Shown here piece after piece: positions 7,468-15,073 of a DNA stretch of 36,078 bases. The translations under genes were made by a program, and so were the position numbers. The stretch's first letter is position 1; each line of letters opens with the position of its first letter. Source of the DNA: a virus; IMG/VR virus record IMGVR_UViG_3300037153_000746, positions 1-36,078 of that record. One strand, given 5' to 3'. The notes under the pieces are model-generated. The model worked only from the letters and a program-made list of their open reading frames with translations. It had not been told where the DNA came from and did no database searches.

Positions 7468-8224
7468 CCTGCGTACGGGTCGGGCCCGGGGCCGCTACTG
7501 GCAACAGATCGATCGCCGGCGTAAGGTCTGGGTACACCGCGGAGCTGCCAAAGCCGCTGAGCGCTTTGGGCAGGAAGGCCAGTATGTAACGTATGTTTTT
7601 TATCGGGCGGGCGTCGAGGCAGCCTTGACGGCGGTCACAGCACATGCGCCGCAATGGCTCGACTATTACGCCAAGCTCTATCACGGTGTCGCGGGCGAGT
7701 TCGGCGAACACATTCTGGGTCAGATCGAGGCCGCAAAGTCACACTCGAAAAGCGTCAGTGACCTGTTTCGCTCGGCAGTAAATAGCTGGCTGGTCCGGCA
7801 CGGAGCGCGGCGCGTGAACGATTTGACAGCTACCAGCCGGGAGGTACTGGCGAACGATCTGGCGCAGGGAACCGCGGCGAACGAAAGCATCCCGCAGCTC
7901 GCCGGCCGGATTCAGGGCCGCTACAACGATTGGTCCCAAACGCGGGCGCGCACGATTGCCCGCACGGAAGTGATCGCGGCTTCGAATCTGGGTAGCTATG
8001 AAGCCGCGCGGGCCTCCGGGATCCCGCTCGATAAGGTTTGGGTGGCGACCAACGACGATCGGACACGGCCGGCGCATGCGGCCGCCGACGGCCAGAAACA
8101 ACATCTGGATGAATTCTTTCTCGTCGAGGGCGAGCAGTTGCTGTGGCCGGGGGATAGTTCACATGGAGCGACCCCCGACAATACGATCAACTGCCGGTGT
8201 ACGGTGGGCTATCAGGCGGCTTGA
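7460..8224 (+). CDS. Phage head morphogenesis (MuF/SPP1 gp7-like) protein
   Basis: A 254-aa minor head protein. The C-terminal half carries the Mu_F domain signatures: RARTIARTEVIAASNLGSYE (about residues 158-177), VWVATNDDRTRPAHAAADGQ (about 193-212) and the closing NTINCRCTV. Such proteins accompany the portal during capsid assembly and may be ejected with DNA. The N-terminal about 100 residues are helical and not conserved in my memory. It is the last gene before a 25-bp gap and a convergent minus-strand gene pair. Confidence 0.88.
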   Translation: MTSLRTGRARGRYWQQIDRRRKVWVHRGAAKAAERFGQEGQYVTYVFYRAGVEAALTAVTAHAPQWLDYYAKLYHGVAGEFGEHILGQIEAAKSHSKSVSDLFRSAVNSWLVRHGARRVNDLTATSREVLANDLAQGTAANESIPQLAGRIQGRYNDWSQTRARTIARTEVIAASNLGSYEAARASGIPLDKVWVATNDDRTRPAHAAADGQKQHLDEFFLVEGEQLLWPGDSSHGATPDNTINCRCTVGYQAA

Positions 8225-8249
8225 CGTAATTAATAATTATCGGAAGCGG

Positions 8250-8459
8250 CTATTCGTTCGGACGATTGACGGATTCCGAAAACTGTTGTAACGAGTCCTG
8301 TAATTTTTTGAGCAATTGCCGGATAGCGAGGGGACTCTCAGAACCAATCGGCAGATGCAAGGCGGGCTGCAAGGCCAGAATCGTTTCGAGAGACTTCAAA
8401 ATAATGCGCCATTCGGAAACGGCAAGGACCGCGATGAGTTTTTCGTCACTCGGGGGCAT
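8250..8459 (-). CDS. Small protein, paralogue of upstream neighbour
   Basis: A 69-aa protein beginning MPPSDEKLIAVLAVSEWRIILKSL. It starts 3 bp after the stop of the gene at 8463-8639 and shares with it the plan MPP..K.I...LS..EW..IL..L, suggesting an old duplication. It lies antisense inside the late head operon, between MuF and protease genes. Function unknown. Confidence 0.6.
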   Translation of the reverse strand: MPPSDEKLIAVLAVSEWRIILKSLETILALQPALHLPIGSESPLAIRQLLKKLQDSLQQFSESVNRPNE

Positions 8460-8462
8460 TTC

Positions 8463-8639
8463 TCAATCCTCGTCGATCTTCACTTCTGCCGGAATCTTTT
8501 CAGAATCCAGGTCCAACAGTTGAAGCGTCCCGGCGATCTTCGCGTGCAGATCGAAAGAGCCCACACGATGCAGCGCCATGAGAATCTGGCTCCACTCTCT
8601 GAGCGACAGGGGAATATTGATTTTCGTCTCAGGCGGCAT
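8463..8639 (-). CDS. Small protein (first of antisense pair)
   Basis: A 58-aa protein, MPPETKINIPLSLREWSQIL at its start and an acidic C-terminus (EVKIDED). It is too short for many gene finders. The ATG lies 7 nt after a GATAAT hexamer (8647-8652) on the minus strand, a spacing that suggests a leaderless transcript, although AGAGGG directly before the ATG could also serve as a weak ribosome binding site. Related in sequence to the gene that follows it. Confidence 0.55.
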   Translation of the reverse strand: MPPETKINIPLSLREWSQILMALHRVGSFDLHAKIAGTLQLLDLDSEKIPAEVKIDED

Positions 8640-8646
8640 CCCTCTG

Positions 8647-8652
8647 ATTATC
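8647..8652 (-). promoter_or_regulatory. Candidate -10 element, leaderless type
   Basis: GATAAT on the minus strand, 7 nt before the ATG at 8639. No clear -35 hexamer is seen at 17-18 bp. The same 6-7 nt distance recurs at three other genes in this genome. Confidence 0.35.
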
Positions 8653-8723
8653 AGGCTAAATTTTTGATTTGACGGCGCCGCTGTATTTGCTTTTTTGGTC
8701 CTGGAGTTTCTAAGACTCGCGTT

Positions 8724-8801
8724 GTGGTTGCACTGATCATCACGGCGATTCTCATCTTTCTGGTTCTCATATGGGTGCTCTGGAGCTTAGGAAAGTTATG
8801 A
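8724..8801 (+). CDS. 25-residue single-TM peptide
   Basis: A GTG-initiated ORF encoding 25 residues that are almost entirely one hydrophobic helix (ALIITAILIFLVLIWVLW) ending in a short GKL tail. Its TGA overlaps the next gene's ATG in an ATGA junction, as seen throughout the operon, which supports it being translated. No good ribosome binding site is visible in front. It could be a small membrane protein or a pinholin/antiholin-like peptide; the latter is speculation. Confidence 0.45.
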   Translation: MVALIITAILIFLVLIWVLWSLGKL

Positions 8802-9040
8802 TCCGGCGTCGCTTTCTCTGGCTCTTGTCCGCATGGCCAGCCGAGGCCGGACTACTCGATTGGCGCATTCATGAAATGGCCCGCCATGTGTGCGCGAACG
8901 GTCCGGTCATGATGCTGATTGTCACAGGCCGGCTCTGGAGATTGACCGATAGAGAGCGCGAATTCCTAGATCAGGCTGCGCAGGAGATGAACAACCTGGA
9001 GAGGCCCGCGGCCGGAAAGCGCTTTCCGGCGAAGGAGTAA
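8798..9040 (+). CDS. Hypothetical small protein before protease
   Basis: An 80-aa protein, MIRRRFLWLLSAWPAEAGLL at the start, helical, with a short hydrophobic stretch (PVMMLIVTGRLW) in the middle. The ATG at 8798 was chosen because it overlaps the stop of the membrane peptide; a longer in-frame start at 8771 would overlap that peptide. It ends 6 bp before the protease. Function unknown. Confidence 0.55.
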   Translation: MIRRRFLWLLSAWPAEAGLLDWRIHEMARHVCANGPVMMLIVTGRLWRLTDREREFLDQAAQEMNNLERPAAGKRFPAKE

Positions 9041-9046
9041 CACGCG

Positions 9047-9691
9047 ATGCTGCACAAAGCGTTTTGGTTTGAAATCAAACAGACCTCCGACGAAGGAAAG
9101 ATTCTCGGGTATGCCTCGACGTTTAACAATGTCGACGAGCAAGGGGATGTCGTGCGGCCGGGTGCCTTTCTCGATACGATTGCCGCGACCGGCGGCCAGG
9201 TGCCGATGCTCTGGCAACACCGCACCGCCGAGCCGATCGGCAAGACTACATCGCTTCAGGAAAACACCAACGGCCTTCTGATGGAGGGCGAGCTTCTCAT
9301 GACCCTGCAGCGCGCCCAGGAAGCACTGTTGCTCATCAAAGAAGGCATCGTCAAGGGCCTTTCCATCGGCTACGACCCAACCAAATATGCCTATCTCGAA
9401 GACGGAGTCCGGGAACTGCTCGGCATCAAGCTCTATGAGATTTCGCCGGTGACCTTTCCGGCCAACGAACAGGCGCAGATTCTTTCTGCCAAAGATCTGA
9501 GAACCATACGGGATTGGGAAAGCTTCTTGCGGGACGCGGGGCTTCCTACTGCCTTGGCCAAAGCGCTACTGGCCGAGGGCTATGGCGGTATTCAAAAGCA
9601 CACGCGGGACGCTGTGCCGGCGGATATCGCGAAGGCAATTGAAGCGCACTTACTCGACATCAGCATGGAGGCTATCTATGGACTACAGTGA
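9047..9691 (+). CDS. HK97-family prohead protease
   Basis: A 214-aa serine protease (Peptidase S78/U35 family) that trims the capsid delta domain during head maturation. Diagnostic motifs: GYASTFNNVDEQGDVVRPGAF near the N-terminus, catalytic His58 in MLWQHRT, Ser106 in GLSIGYD, and YEISPVTFPAN. A clear ribosome binding site (GAAGGAG) precedes the ATG. Its 3' end overlaps the capsid gene by 14 bp. The usual order protease-capsid confirms the call. Confidence 0.93.
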   Translation: MLHKAFWFEIKQTSDEGKILGYASTFNNVDEQGDVVRPGAFLDTIAATGGQVPMLWQHRTAEPIGKTTSLQENTNGLLMEGELLMTLQRAQEALLLIKEGIVKGLSIGYDPTKYAYLEDGVRELLGIKLYEISPVTFPANEQAQILSAKDLRTIRDWESFLRDAGLPTALAKALLAEGYGGIQKHTRDAVPADIAKAIEAHLLDISMEAIYGLQ

Positions 9692-11192
9692 GCTGACCCG
9701 ACTACTCGATCAGCACAAGCAATCAATCACCACCCAATTAACGGAAACCAAGCAGGCCCTGCAGGAGATCAAGGCCAAGGGTTATCTCGATCCGGAGACA
9801 AAGGAGAAGCTCATCAAGCTCGAGGCGAAGGGTGAGGAAATCGGCAACGCCTATAAGGATTTTCGCGAAAAAGACTTCAAGACGCTGCAGGACGAAAACA
9901 AGCAGATGCGCAAGGACCTTGACGAGGTTGCGACGCGCTTGAACCGGAAATCGATTCCCGGCGCTCCGGGTTTTGAGGGAATGAAGACCTACGGGGAAGC
10001 CTTCACGGACAGTTCGGTCTTCAAGGAATGGCATAAGCGCGGCAAGCAAGGCCCGGTCAGTGTGGAGTTCGCCAAGGGTCATTTCCAAATCGGTGTACCG
10101 TTTACGCCCGGAGTGAAAGCCGATGGCACGGCTGGCGGTGGAGTCACTATCACGCCAGGGACTTCCGGGGCGCCGGGGGCTCCGGCACTGCAAGCCGCTC
10201 CCGCCTATGGCCCACAACCCGTTCCGTCACTTTTTCCGAGCGGCCAGTGGTTTCCGGTGGCGCCTACGCTCGTGCCCGGTATCCAGCGCCCGCCCGATTG
10301 GACACCAACGATGCGCTCGATTATTCCCAGCGCACCCACCTCGAGCGACTCCATCCGCTACTTGCGGGAGAAAGCGCCGTATGATTACTCGACCTACACC
10401 GCCGACTATCAGGTCCAGTACGGCGACAAAAAGAAGCTGTCGACGCTCGCCTATGAAGTGATGGCATTGCCCGTCGTCACAATCGCCCACTACATCAAGG
10501 TCCCAACCCAAATGCTCGATGATGCTCCCATGCTGGCCGGCGATATCAATAACCGGTTGCTTATCGGCATCGATCGCAAGGAAGACTACGAGATCCTCTA
10601 CGGCGACGGCGCGGCCGGGCATCTCTACGGCATCGTGCCGCAGGCGACTCCGTTCGACAAAGCCGCCTTTGATGCGGCAGTGACAAACGCCACCGCGATT
10701 GACTATTTCGCCGGCATGCTGATGCAGCTCGCCGCCGGGCGTTACGTCGCAACAGCCGCCGTCGTCAGCAACTCCGCCTGGTGGAATATGGCGCTCATGA
10801 AAAACGCCATGGGGATGTATATTCTGGGCGGCCCGCAGGCGACCACGCCTCTTTCTCTGTGGGGAACGCGCGTGGTGCTGAACCCGATGATGAATCCGGG
10901 CAGCGCCCTGGTCGGTGACTTCGCAACCGGCGCCGAGATCTTCGACCGCATGACGGCGAATATCCAGGTCGCGAATCAAAACGAGGACGACTTCATTCGA
11001 AACCTGGTCACCATCCGCGCCGAAGAGCGGCTGGCATTGGCGGTCTTTCTGCCCGACGCTTTTGTGTATAACGCCGGCCTCTCCTCGCAGACGGTTTCAG
11101 CCTTTGGGCAGCAACTACCCAAGCCACCGCACGCCGATCACGAATCCGATGCCTCACGCACAGCGGAACCGGCGAAGCCAACAAGAAAATAA
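9678..11192 (+). CDS. HK97-fold major capsid protein
   Basis: A 504-aa capsid precursor. Residues 1-100 are a Lys/Glu-rich coiled coil, the delta (scaffold) domain the neighbouring protease should remove. A Gly/Pro-rich linker (VTITPGTSGAPGAPALQ) follows, then the Phage_capsid core with LSTLAYEVMALPVVTIAHYI and the C-terminal VRAE-like RAEERLALAVFLPDAF. The ATG at 9678 has GGAGG 5 nt upstream. The C-terminal tail after AFGQQLPKPP is basic and variable. Confidence 0.92.
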   Translation: MDYSELTRLLDQHKQSITTQLTETKQALQEIKAKGYLDPETKEKLIKLEAKGEEIGNAYKDFREKDFKTLQDENKQMRKDLDEVATRLNRKSIPGAPGFEGMKTYGEAFTDSSVFKEWHKRGKQGPVSVEFAKGHFQIGVPFTPGVKADGTAGGGVTITPGTSGAPGAPALQAAPAYGPQPVPSLFPSGQWFPVAPTLVPGIQRPPDWTPTMRSIIPSAPTSSDSIRYLREKAPYDYSTYTADYQVQYGDKKKLSTLAYEVMALPVVTIAHYIKVPTQMLDDAPMLAGDINNRLLIGIDRKEDYEILYGDGAAGHLYGIVPQATPFDKAAFDAAVTNATAIDYFAGMLMQLAAGRYVATAAVVSNSAWWNMALMKNAMGMYILGGPQATTPLSLWGTRVVLNPMMNPGSALVGDFATGAEIFDRMTANIQVANQNEDDFIRNLVTIRAEERLALAVFLPDAFVYNAGLSSQTVSAFGQQLPKPPHADHESDASRTAEPAKPTRK

Positions 11193-11212
11193 CTTACGTC
11201 GCATAGACGAAG

Positions 11213-11264
11213 AGGGCGGAGCTGTATGAAAAAACCTCCAAAACGAACCATCTCGCTCCGCCCT
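11213..11264 (+). terminator. Inverted repeat after capsid gene
   Basis: Perfect 10-bp arms AGGGCGGAGC (11213-11222) and GCTCCGCCCT (11255-11264) with a 32-nt loop, followed by TCTTTCT. It starts 20 bp after the capsid stop. It may act as a partial terminator or mRNA 3'-end stabiliser for the abundant capsid message. The long loop makes a simple intrinsic terminator uncertain. Confidence 0.4.
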
Positions 11265-11285
11265 TCTTTCTCGGAAAGGAACGCC

Positions 11286-11513
11286 ATGAAAACCGATTAC
11301 ACAAACAAGGGAAACGCGCCGCACGAAACAAAGCAGCCGAAGCCGGATCCCAAACCCGAACCAAAACCCGAGCCCGAACCGAAACCCGAAAAGGAACCCG
11401 ATGCTCCAGGACGTGAAGGTGACGACGCCGGCGGCGATCCCGCTGACGCTGGACGATCTGAAACTGAACGCGCGGGTGAACGGCCAGCCGGACGCGACGC
11501 TGTTAACCGATAA
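11286..11513 (+). CDS. Pro/Glu/Lys-repeat small protein
   Basis: A 75-aa hydrophilic protein whose middle is a KPEPKPEPEPKPEKE repeat followed by an Asp/Gly-rich tail. It has an A/G-rich ribosome binding site (GGAAAGGAA) and an ATG at 11286. The last 113 bp overlap the next gene in another frame. The low-complexity composition suggests an extended rod or linker, perhaps a capsid decoration or scaffold helper. The function is not evident. Confidence 0.5.
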   Translation: MKTDYTNKGNAPHETKQPKPDPKPEPKPEPEPKPEKEPDAPGREGDDAGGDPADAGRSETERAGERPAGRDAVNR

Positions 11514-12045
11514 GGCCGCGGCGGCGGTGGCTGCATGCGAGCGGTATACCTCGCGGCCTCCCTATCGCCAATCCTACGAGGCCTTCTACGACTGTGATGC
11601 GCAGGAGCGCATTTTGAAGGTTCCACGCTGGCCGCTGACGAAAATCCTCGCCTTTGAGCTGCAAGCGAGCGATGGAACCTGGAGCCAAATGGCTTCCGGA
11701 ACGTATCAACTCCTGGGCGCGCGCATCTATCTTTACCCCAGCGGCCTGGCGCTCAATGATGCTTTTATCCGCAACCTGACGCCCTTTGATCTGAGTTACC
11801 GCGATGGCGGATTGGCGGAGGGAAGCCAGGCGCATTTCTACTACCGGATTCAGTTTGAAGCGGGCTATGACCAGATCGAGAACCCCATGCCCGGTAACAT
11901 GCTGCAGGGCATTTATCAATTGACGAGCTGGCTCTATGACCACCGCGACGGCGAGGCCTCGGATCCGAGTCCCGAGAATGTGGTGAATAATCTGCCGCCC
12001 ACGGTGCGGACGCTCTGGTATCCGCTGCGCGTGCAATGGCTCTGA
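11401..12045 (+). CDS. Head-tail connector protein (HK97 gp6-like)
   Basis: A 214-aa protein with the signature of the phage head-tail connector/DNA packaging family: PLTLDDLKLNARV then DATLLTDKAAAAVAACERYT, and YRIQFEAGYDQIENPMPGNM toward the C-terminus. These proteins form the ring below the portal. It follows the capsid gene and precedes further neck proteins, as expected. It overlaps the Pro-rich ORF at its 5' end and the next gene by 10 bp. Confidence 0.85.
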   Translation: MLQDVKVTTPAAIPLTLDDLKLNARVNGQPDATLLTDKAAAAVAACERYTSRPPYRQSYEAFYDCDAQERILKVPRWPLTKILAFELQASDGTWSQMASGTYQLLGARIYLYPSGLALNDAFIRNLTPFDLSYRDGGLAEGSQAHFYYRIQFEAGYDQIENPMPGNMLQGIYQLTSWLYDHRDGEASDPSPENVVNNLPPTVRTLWYPLRVQWL

Positions 12046-12308
12046 AGGGACAGTTAACGGGAGACGAACGGGCTGCTGTGCAAGCCCTGCGCGACGTTGC
12101 GGACGGGAGGATCTCCTACCGCGAAGGAAAACGCCGTTTCGAAGGGAACCCAAGAAAGCTGCTCACGTTATCGGGAGCCATGCGTATTCTCGGCGAGGCT
12201 GCTCTCTTGATCGTCGCCTGGCAGAACGCACACTGGTCGGTGGCGACGATTCTGACCCTCGTGACCATTCAAATAGAACTGATGGTGCGGTTTGGCGAGC
12301 GTCCTTGA
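12036..12308 (+). CDS. Small membrane protein in neck module
   Basis: A 90-aa protein with a charged N-terminal half (DERAAVQALRDVADGRISYREGKRRF) and a hydrophobic C-terminal half (about residues 45-85) that could form one or two membrane helices. The start overlaps the connector gene. No family recognised. It is one of the few holin-sized membrane proteins in the late operon, but nothing specific supports that role. Confidence 0.6.
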   Translation: MALKGQLTGDERAAVQALRDVADGRISYREGKRRFEGNPRKLLTLSGAMRILGEAALLIVAWQNAHWSVATILTLVTIQIELMVRFGERP

Positions 12309-12684
12309 AGCGTCCGAGTTGCGTGATACGGCGGTTTTCTATCAGCGCCAGGCGGTCGATGATGGCGCCGGCGGTCAGGTCGAAACCTGGGCGGAATTTC
12401 ATCGCGATTGGGCCAAAATTACCCCGCAAGCGCTGCCGGAGCGCTATGCCGGCGAGCAGATGGCGATTGAGGCGACCTACAAAATCGAAATCCGGCGGCC
12501 GCCCATGGGAATCACGCATCAGAACCGGGTGGAATTGCCCGAAATCGTCGACGCGAATCCGGATGGCAGCCCGAATCTGCTGGACATTCGCAGCGTGGTC
12601 TGGGGCTTGACCCAATTCACGATTCAGGCGGATCAAATCGCGCGTGGAAGAAACGGTACAAGTACAAGGGCTGCCCGAAATTAA
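12292..12684 (+). CDS. Head-tail joining protein (stopper-like)
   Basis: A 130-aa protein resembling the Phage_H_T_join family (SPP1 gp16/HK97 gp9-like): ELRDTAVFYQRQAVDDGAGG, WAEFHRDWAKITP and a beta-rich C-terminal half. It closes the head exit and docks the tail. The start is a TTG at 12292 that overlaps the previous gene; no ATG fits. Confidence 0.78.
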   Translation: MASVLEASELRDTAVFYQRQAVDDGAGGQVETWAEFHRDWAKITPQALPERYAGEQMAIEATYKIEIRRPPMGITHQNRVELPEIVDANPDGSPNLLDIRSVVWGLTQFTIQADQIARGRNGTSTRAARN

Positions 12685-13000
12685 GGCGACCTGGGACAAC
12701 CTGCGCGGTTGGCCCGACTGGATCCGCCGTGAGTTTACCGTCACCGCTTTCGACATCCAGGCGCGTGCCCAGCGCGCCGCGCCCGTTCGCACCGGGCGGT
12801 TGCGGGCTTCGATTGCGGTGATCAACAATCCACCGCAAGGCGGCGTGGTCGGGGTGGGTGTGAACGTGAATTACGCGGGCTTTGTCGAATACGGAACACG
12901 GCATATGCGGCCGCGGCCCTACTTCTGGCCCTCCGTCGATCTCGCGATGGAAAATTTCTACGCGCGCCTCGCCACGCTCATCGGTGGAAGGGCGGCATGA
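12644..13000 (+). CDS. HK97 gp10-like neck/tail completion protein
   Basis: A 118-aa protein with the gp10 family pattern: an amphipathic helical start, RAQRAAPVRTGRLRASI (about residues 40-56) and YAGFVEYGTRHMRPRPYF (about 76-93). It starts at GTG 12644 inside the previous gene. It probably joins the tail tube to the connector. Confidence 0.87.
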   Translation: MEETVQVQGLPEIKATWDNLRGWPDWIRREFTVTAFDIQARAQRAAPVRTGRLRASIAVINNPPQGGVVGVGVNVNYAGFVEYGTRHMRPRPYFWPSVDLAMENFYARLATLIGGRAA

Positions 13001-13040
13001 ACCCGCGCTTCCCAGCGAGGCGAAGACGCAAAGAATGAGC
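12996..13040 (+). repeat. REP-like dispersed repeat, copy A
   Basis: GAACCCGCGCTTCCCAGCG followed by AGGCGAAGACGCAAAGAA. It spans the junction from the gp10-like stop to the next ATG. CTTC and GAAG arms with flanking GCG/CGC make an imperfect hairpin. Related copies occur at 15038-15073 and 18889-18960. Confidence 0.6.
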
Positions 13041-13457
13041 CCGGATCTCTTCGATATCCAGGTGGCCCTGGTCGAACGCATGCGCAACGAAAGCCTGCTC
13101 ATGAGCCGCGTCTCGGGCGTGTATGACTATGTGCCCGACGACGCCCAGTATCCCTATGTCGTCGTCGATCAACTGAATGCCGTTCGCGATGGGATGATTT
13201 CGCAGAGTTCCTCTCTCTCGATCCAGCAGCTCCTGACGGCGCTTTCTACCGACGATGCGAGCGAAAAGGGATTCCGCCAGGTGCGCGAGATCGGCTCGTG
13301 CCTGATTGCGCTGTTCGAAGCCAGGCCCCTCATTGTGACGGGTTGGGCCAGTGGTCTGAAGCGCCAACTCCAGACCGCTATCGCAGCGGCCTCCATCCGC
13401 CGGGTAGACGACAAGCTTCGCGCGGCCTTGGTGACCGTGCAGATCTTCGGTTTTTAA
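13035..13457 (+). CDS. Tail terminator/completion protein (DUF3168-like)
   Basis: A 140-aa protein whose pattern LVERMRNESLLMSRVSGVYD...PYVVVDQLNAV fits the DUF3168 group, tail completion proteins that cap the tail tube. The ATG at 13035 was chosen over an upstream frame because only from here is the sequence protein-like. The start lies in the end of dispersed repeat A. The following tail tube gene fits. Confidence 0.78.
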   Translation: MSPDLFDIQVALVERMRNESLLMSRVSGVYDYVPDDAQYPYVVVDQLNAVRDGMISQSSSLSIQQLLTALSTDDASEKGFRQVREIGSCLIALFEARPLIVTGWASGLKRQLQTAIAAASIRRVDDKLRAALVTVQIFGF

Positions 13458-13478
13458 CGCAGAAAGGAAGGGTTTTCT

Positions 13479-14348
13479 ATGGCCACAACACTGACAGCCG
13501 ATATGGATGCAGTTACAACCACTGCCGCCTTAAATGCAGGGCATGATCCGGTAAAAGCAAACGACATCTTGCAAATCGATGCGGAAAAAATGAAAGTGAC
13601 ATCGATTGCAGGGGACCCGATTCTCACTGTGACCCGGGCGCAGGCGGGCACGACCGCGGCAGCGCATACGACGGGTGCGAATGTCGGGATCACATCCGGC
13701 GGCGCGAGCATCTGTGAACAGATTGCGCCGGGTGGCACCTATCCGGGCTTCATGCCGGTGCCGGCGTATGTCTATCTCGGCACGTGTGCCGATAGCTCGA
13801 GCGAGCCGACCTGGCAGGAGATTTCCAACGTCGAATCCGTGACGATCGCTTCCCCGTCGACCGCCATGCTCGATGTGACGAATTTGAATAATCCGAGCCG
13901 CATCGTGCAGCAGATTCCTGGTCTCACCACGCCGGGAGATGTGACCCTGACGGTCAACTACTGGCCGGACGATCCCACGCATGATGAAACGACGGGTCTG
14001 ATTCATCTCTCGCAGACGAAAGAAATCCGGCCCTATCGGGTGGTGTGCAACTACGATTTGACCGATCCATCTAAGCAGCTTGTCGTCACGTTTGCCGGGT
14101 CGGTGACGGGTCTGCCCCTGAATTTCCAGGGCACCGCTGTCATGAAACTGGTCGCGACCATCAAGCAGTATGGAGCGATGACAGTGGAACATGGTCAGAA
14201 CGTGATGCCGGTTTCCGAAGGCAAGCCCGCGACCTTGAAATTCGGCGGATCGACCCTGGGCGCTCCGACAGGCTCTCCGATCCCGACAAGACCCGTTCCC
14301 TCCATGCCATTGGCCAATGCGGTCCAAAGCTCTCCGATCCAGGCTTAA
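13479..14348 (+). CDS. Major tail tube protein
   Basis: A 289-aa protein with a good ribosome binding site (AAAGGAAGG). The central part (about residues 95-235) has the tail tube pattern TWQEISNVESVTIASPSTAMLD and GDVTLTVNYWPDDPTHD, as in siphophage tube proteins. The first about 80 residues are an extra Thr/Ala-rich domain (TLTADMDAVTTTAALNAG...ILTVTRAQAGTTAAAH) like modules found on phage surface proteins. The position before chaperones and tape measure supports the call. Confidence 0.83.
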   Translation: MATTLTADMDAVTTTAALNAGHDPVKANDILQIDAEKMKVTSIAGDPILTVTRAQAGTTAAAHTTGANVGITSGGASICEQIAPGGTYPGFMPVPAYVYLGTCADSSSEPTWQEISNVESVTIASPSTAMLDVTNLNNPSRIVQQIPGLTTPGDVTLTVNYWPDDPTHDETTGLIHLSQTKEIRPYRVVCNYDLTDPSKQLVVTFAGSVTGLPLNFQGTAVMKLVATIKQYGAMTVEHGQNVMPVSEGKPATLKFGGSTLGAPTGSPIPTRPVPSMPLANAVQSSPIQA

Positions 14349-14351
14349 CCT

Positions 14352-14711
14352 ATGCCACAACGACAACCGAAGAAAATCGATCCCGTTCCGATCTTCCTCG
14401 CCGACGGCAAGGAACGGCATCTCTACTACACCTTCGAAGCCGCCGAAGTGATCGAGAAGGCGAATCAGGACAATTTGCCCAAAACGCGCCAGATGATTGT
14501 TATGTTGCATGCCGGCCTGGTTCATGACGAGCCCGATCTCACGCTTGAAAAGGTCCGTTCGCTCTGCGAGATGGCGAATGCGGAGTATTACAACGAGTGC
14601 ATCCAGGAAGCGCTGAACCTGCAGCAGGCAAACCCTACGCCGGCGCCGGAGGCGGACGCGATTCCCTCGGCGCCCGTCAACGGCCAGGCTCGACTGACTG
14701 GTACGAATTAG
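14352..14711 (+). CDS. Tail assembly chaperone (gpG-like)
   Basis: A 119-aa helical protein, by position the chaperone that coats the tape measure during tail assembly. The folded part is about residues 12-92 and a Pro/Ala linker (PTPAPEADAIPSAPVNGQA) follows. The next frame begins within this gene and continues past its stop, the arrangement of gpG/gpGT-type genes. Confidence 0.72.
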   Translation: MPQRQPKKIDPVPIFLADGKERHLYYTFEAAEVIEKANQDNLPKTRQMIVMLHAGLVHDEPDLTLEKVRSLCEMANAEYYNECIQEALNLQQANPTPAPEADAIPSAPVNGQARLTGTN

Positions 14712-15031
14712 TCGGATTCGCGCGCCTGCACCTGCATGTCCCGCAGGAGGAATTCTGGCAACTCACCCCGCGGCTCTTCTACGAGATGGTCGAACTCTGG
14801 CGTCGCTCGAATGAACACTGGGAAGCGGTGATCGGGCAGATTACCTTGCTGTTCTATCACGCAAACAAGAACTCTGAGGCGCCGGATTTGACGTTGCGGG
14901 ACTTCACCCCTAGCGCGAAGGCGTGGATCGAACCGGGCGCGCCTGGCGCGCACAGGCGGCCGGAATACGCGACCATGGGCGATCTCGACCGCTTCCTGAA
15001 GGGTATTCCCGGCATGCGGGTCCATAGCTGA
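14597..15031 (+). CDS. Tail chaperone extension (gpT-like), probably reached by frameshifting
   Basis: This frame is -1 relative to the upstream chaperone and overlaps it by 115 bp. The protein-like part starts near TDWYELVGFARLHLHVP (about 14693) and continues through FWQLTPRLFYEMVELWRR. No credible start codon lies at that point, so a -1 ribosomal frameshift in the overlap would make a fused long form. I found no canonical slippery heptamer; GGCAAAC at about 14628-14634 is the nearest candidate. Confidence 0.6.
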   Translation: MHPGSAEPAAGKPYAGAGGGRDSLGARQRPGSTDWYELVGFARLHLHVPQEEFWQLTPRLFYEMVELWRRSNEHWEAVIGQITLLFYHANKNSEAPDLTLRDFTPSAKAWIEPGAPGAHRRPEYATMGDLDRFLKGIPGMRVHS

Positions 15032-15037
15032 AGCAGA

Positions 15038-15073
15038 TGAGCCCGCGATTTTGAGCGAGGCGAAGACTCCAAT
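15038..15073 (+). repeat. REP-like dispersed repeat, copy B
   Basis: TGAGCCCGCGATTTTGAGCG followed by AGGCGAAGACTCC, immediately before the tape measure ATG. It aligns with copies A and C, but the left arm is changed (ATTTT instead of CTTC), weakening the hairpin. Confidence 0.5.

Noticed and set aside
6599-7711. A 370-aa minus-strand ORF opposite the portal gene
   Set aside because: Arg/Pro-rich shadow of a strongly recognised plus-strand gene; no start signal or domain.
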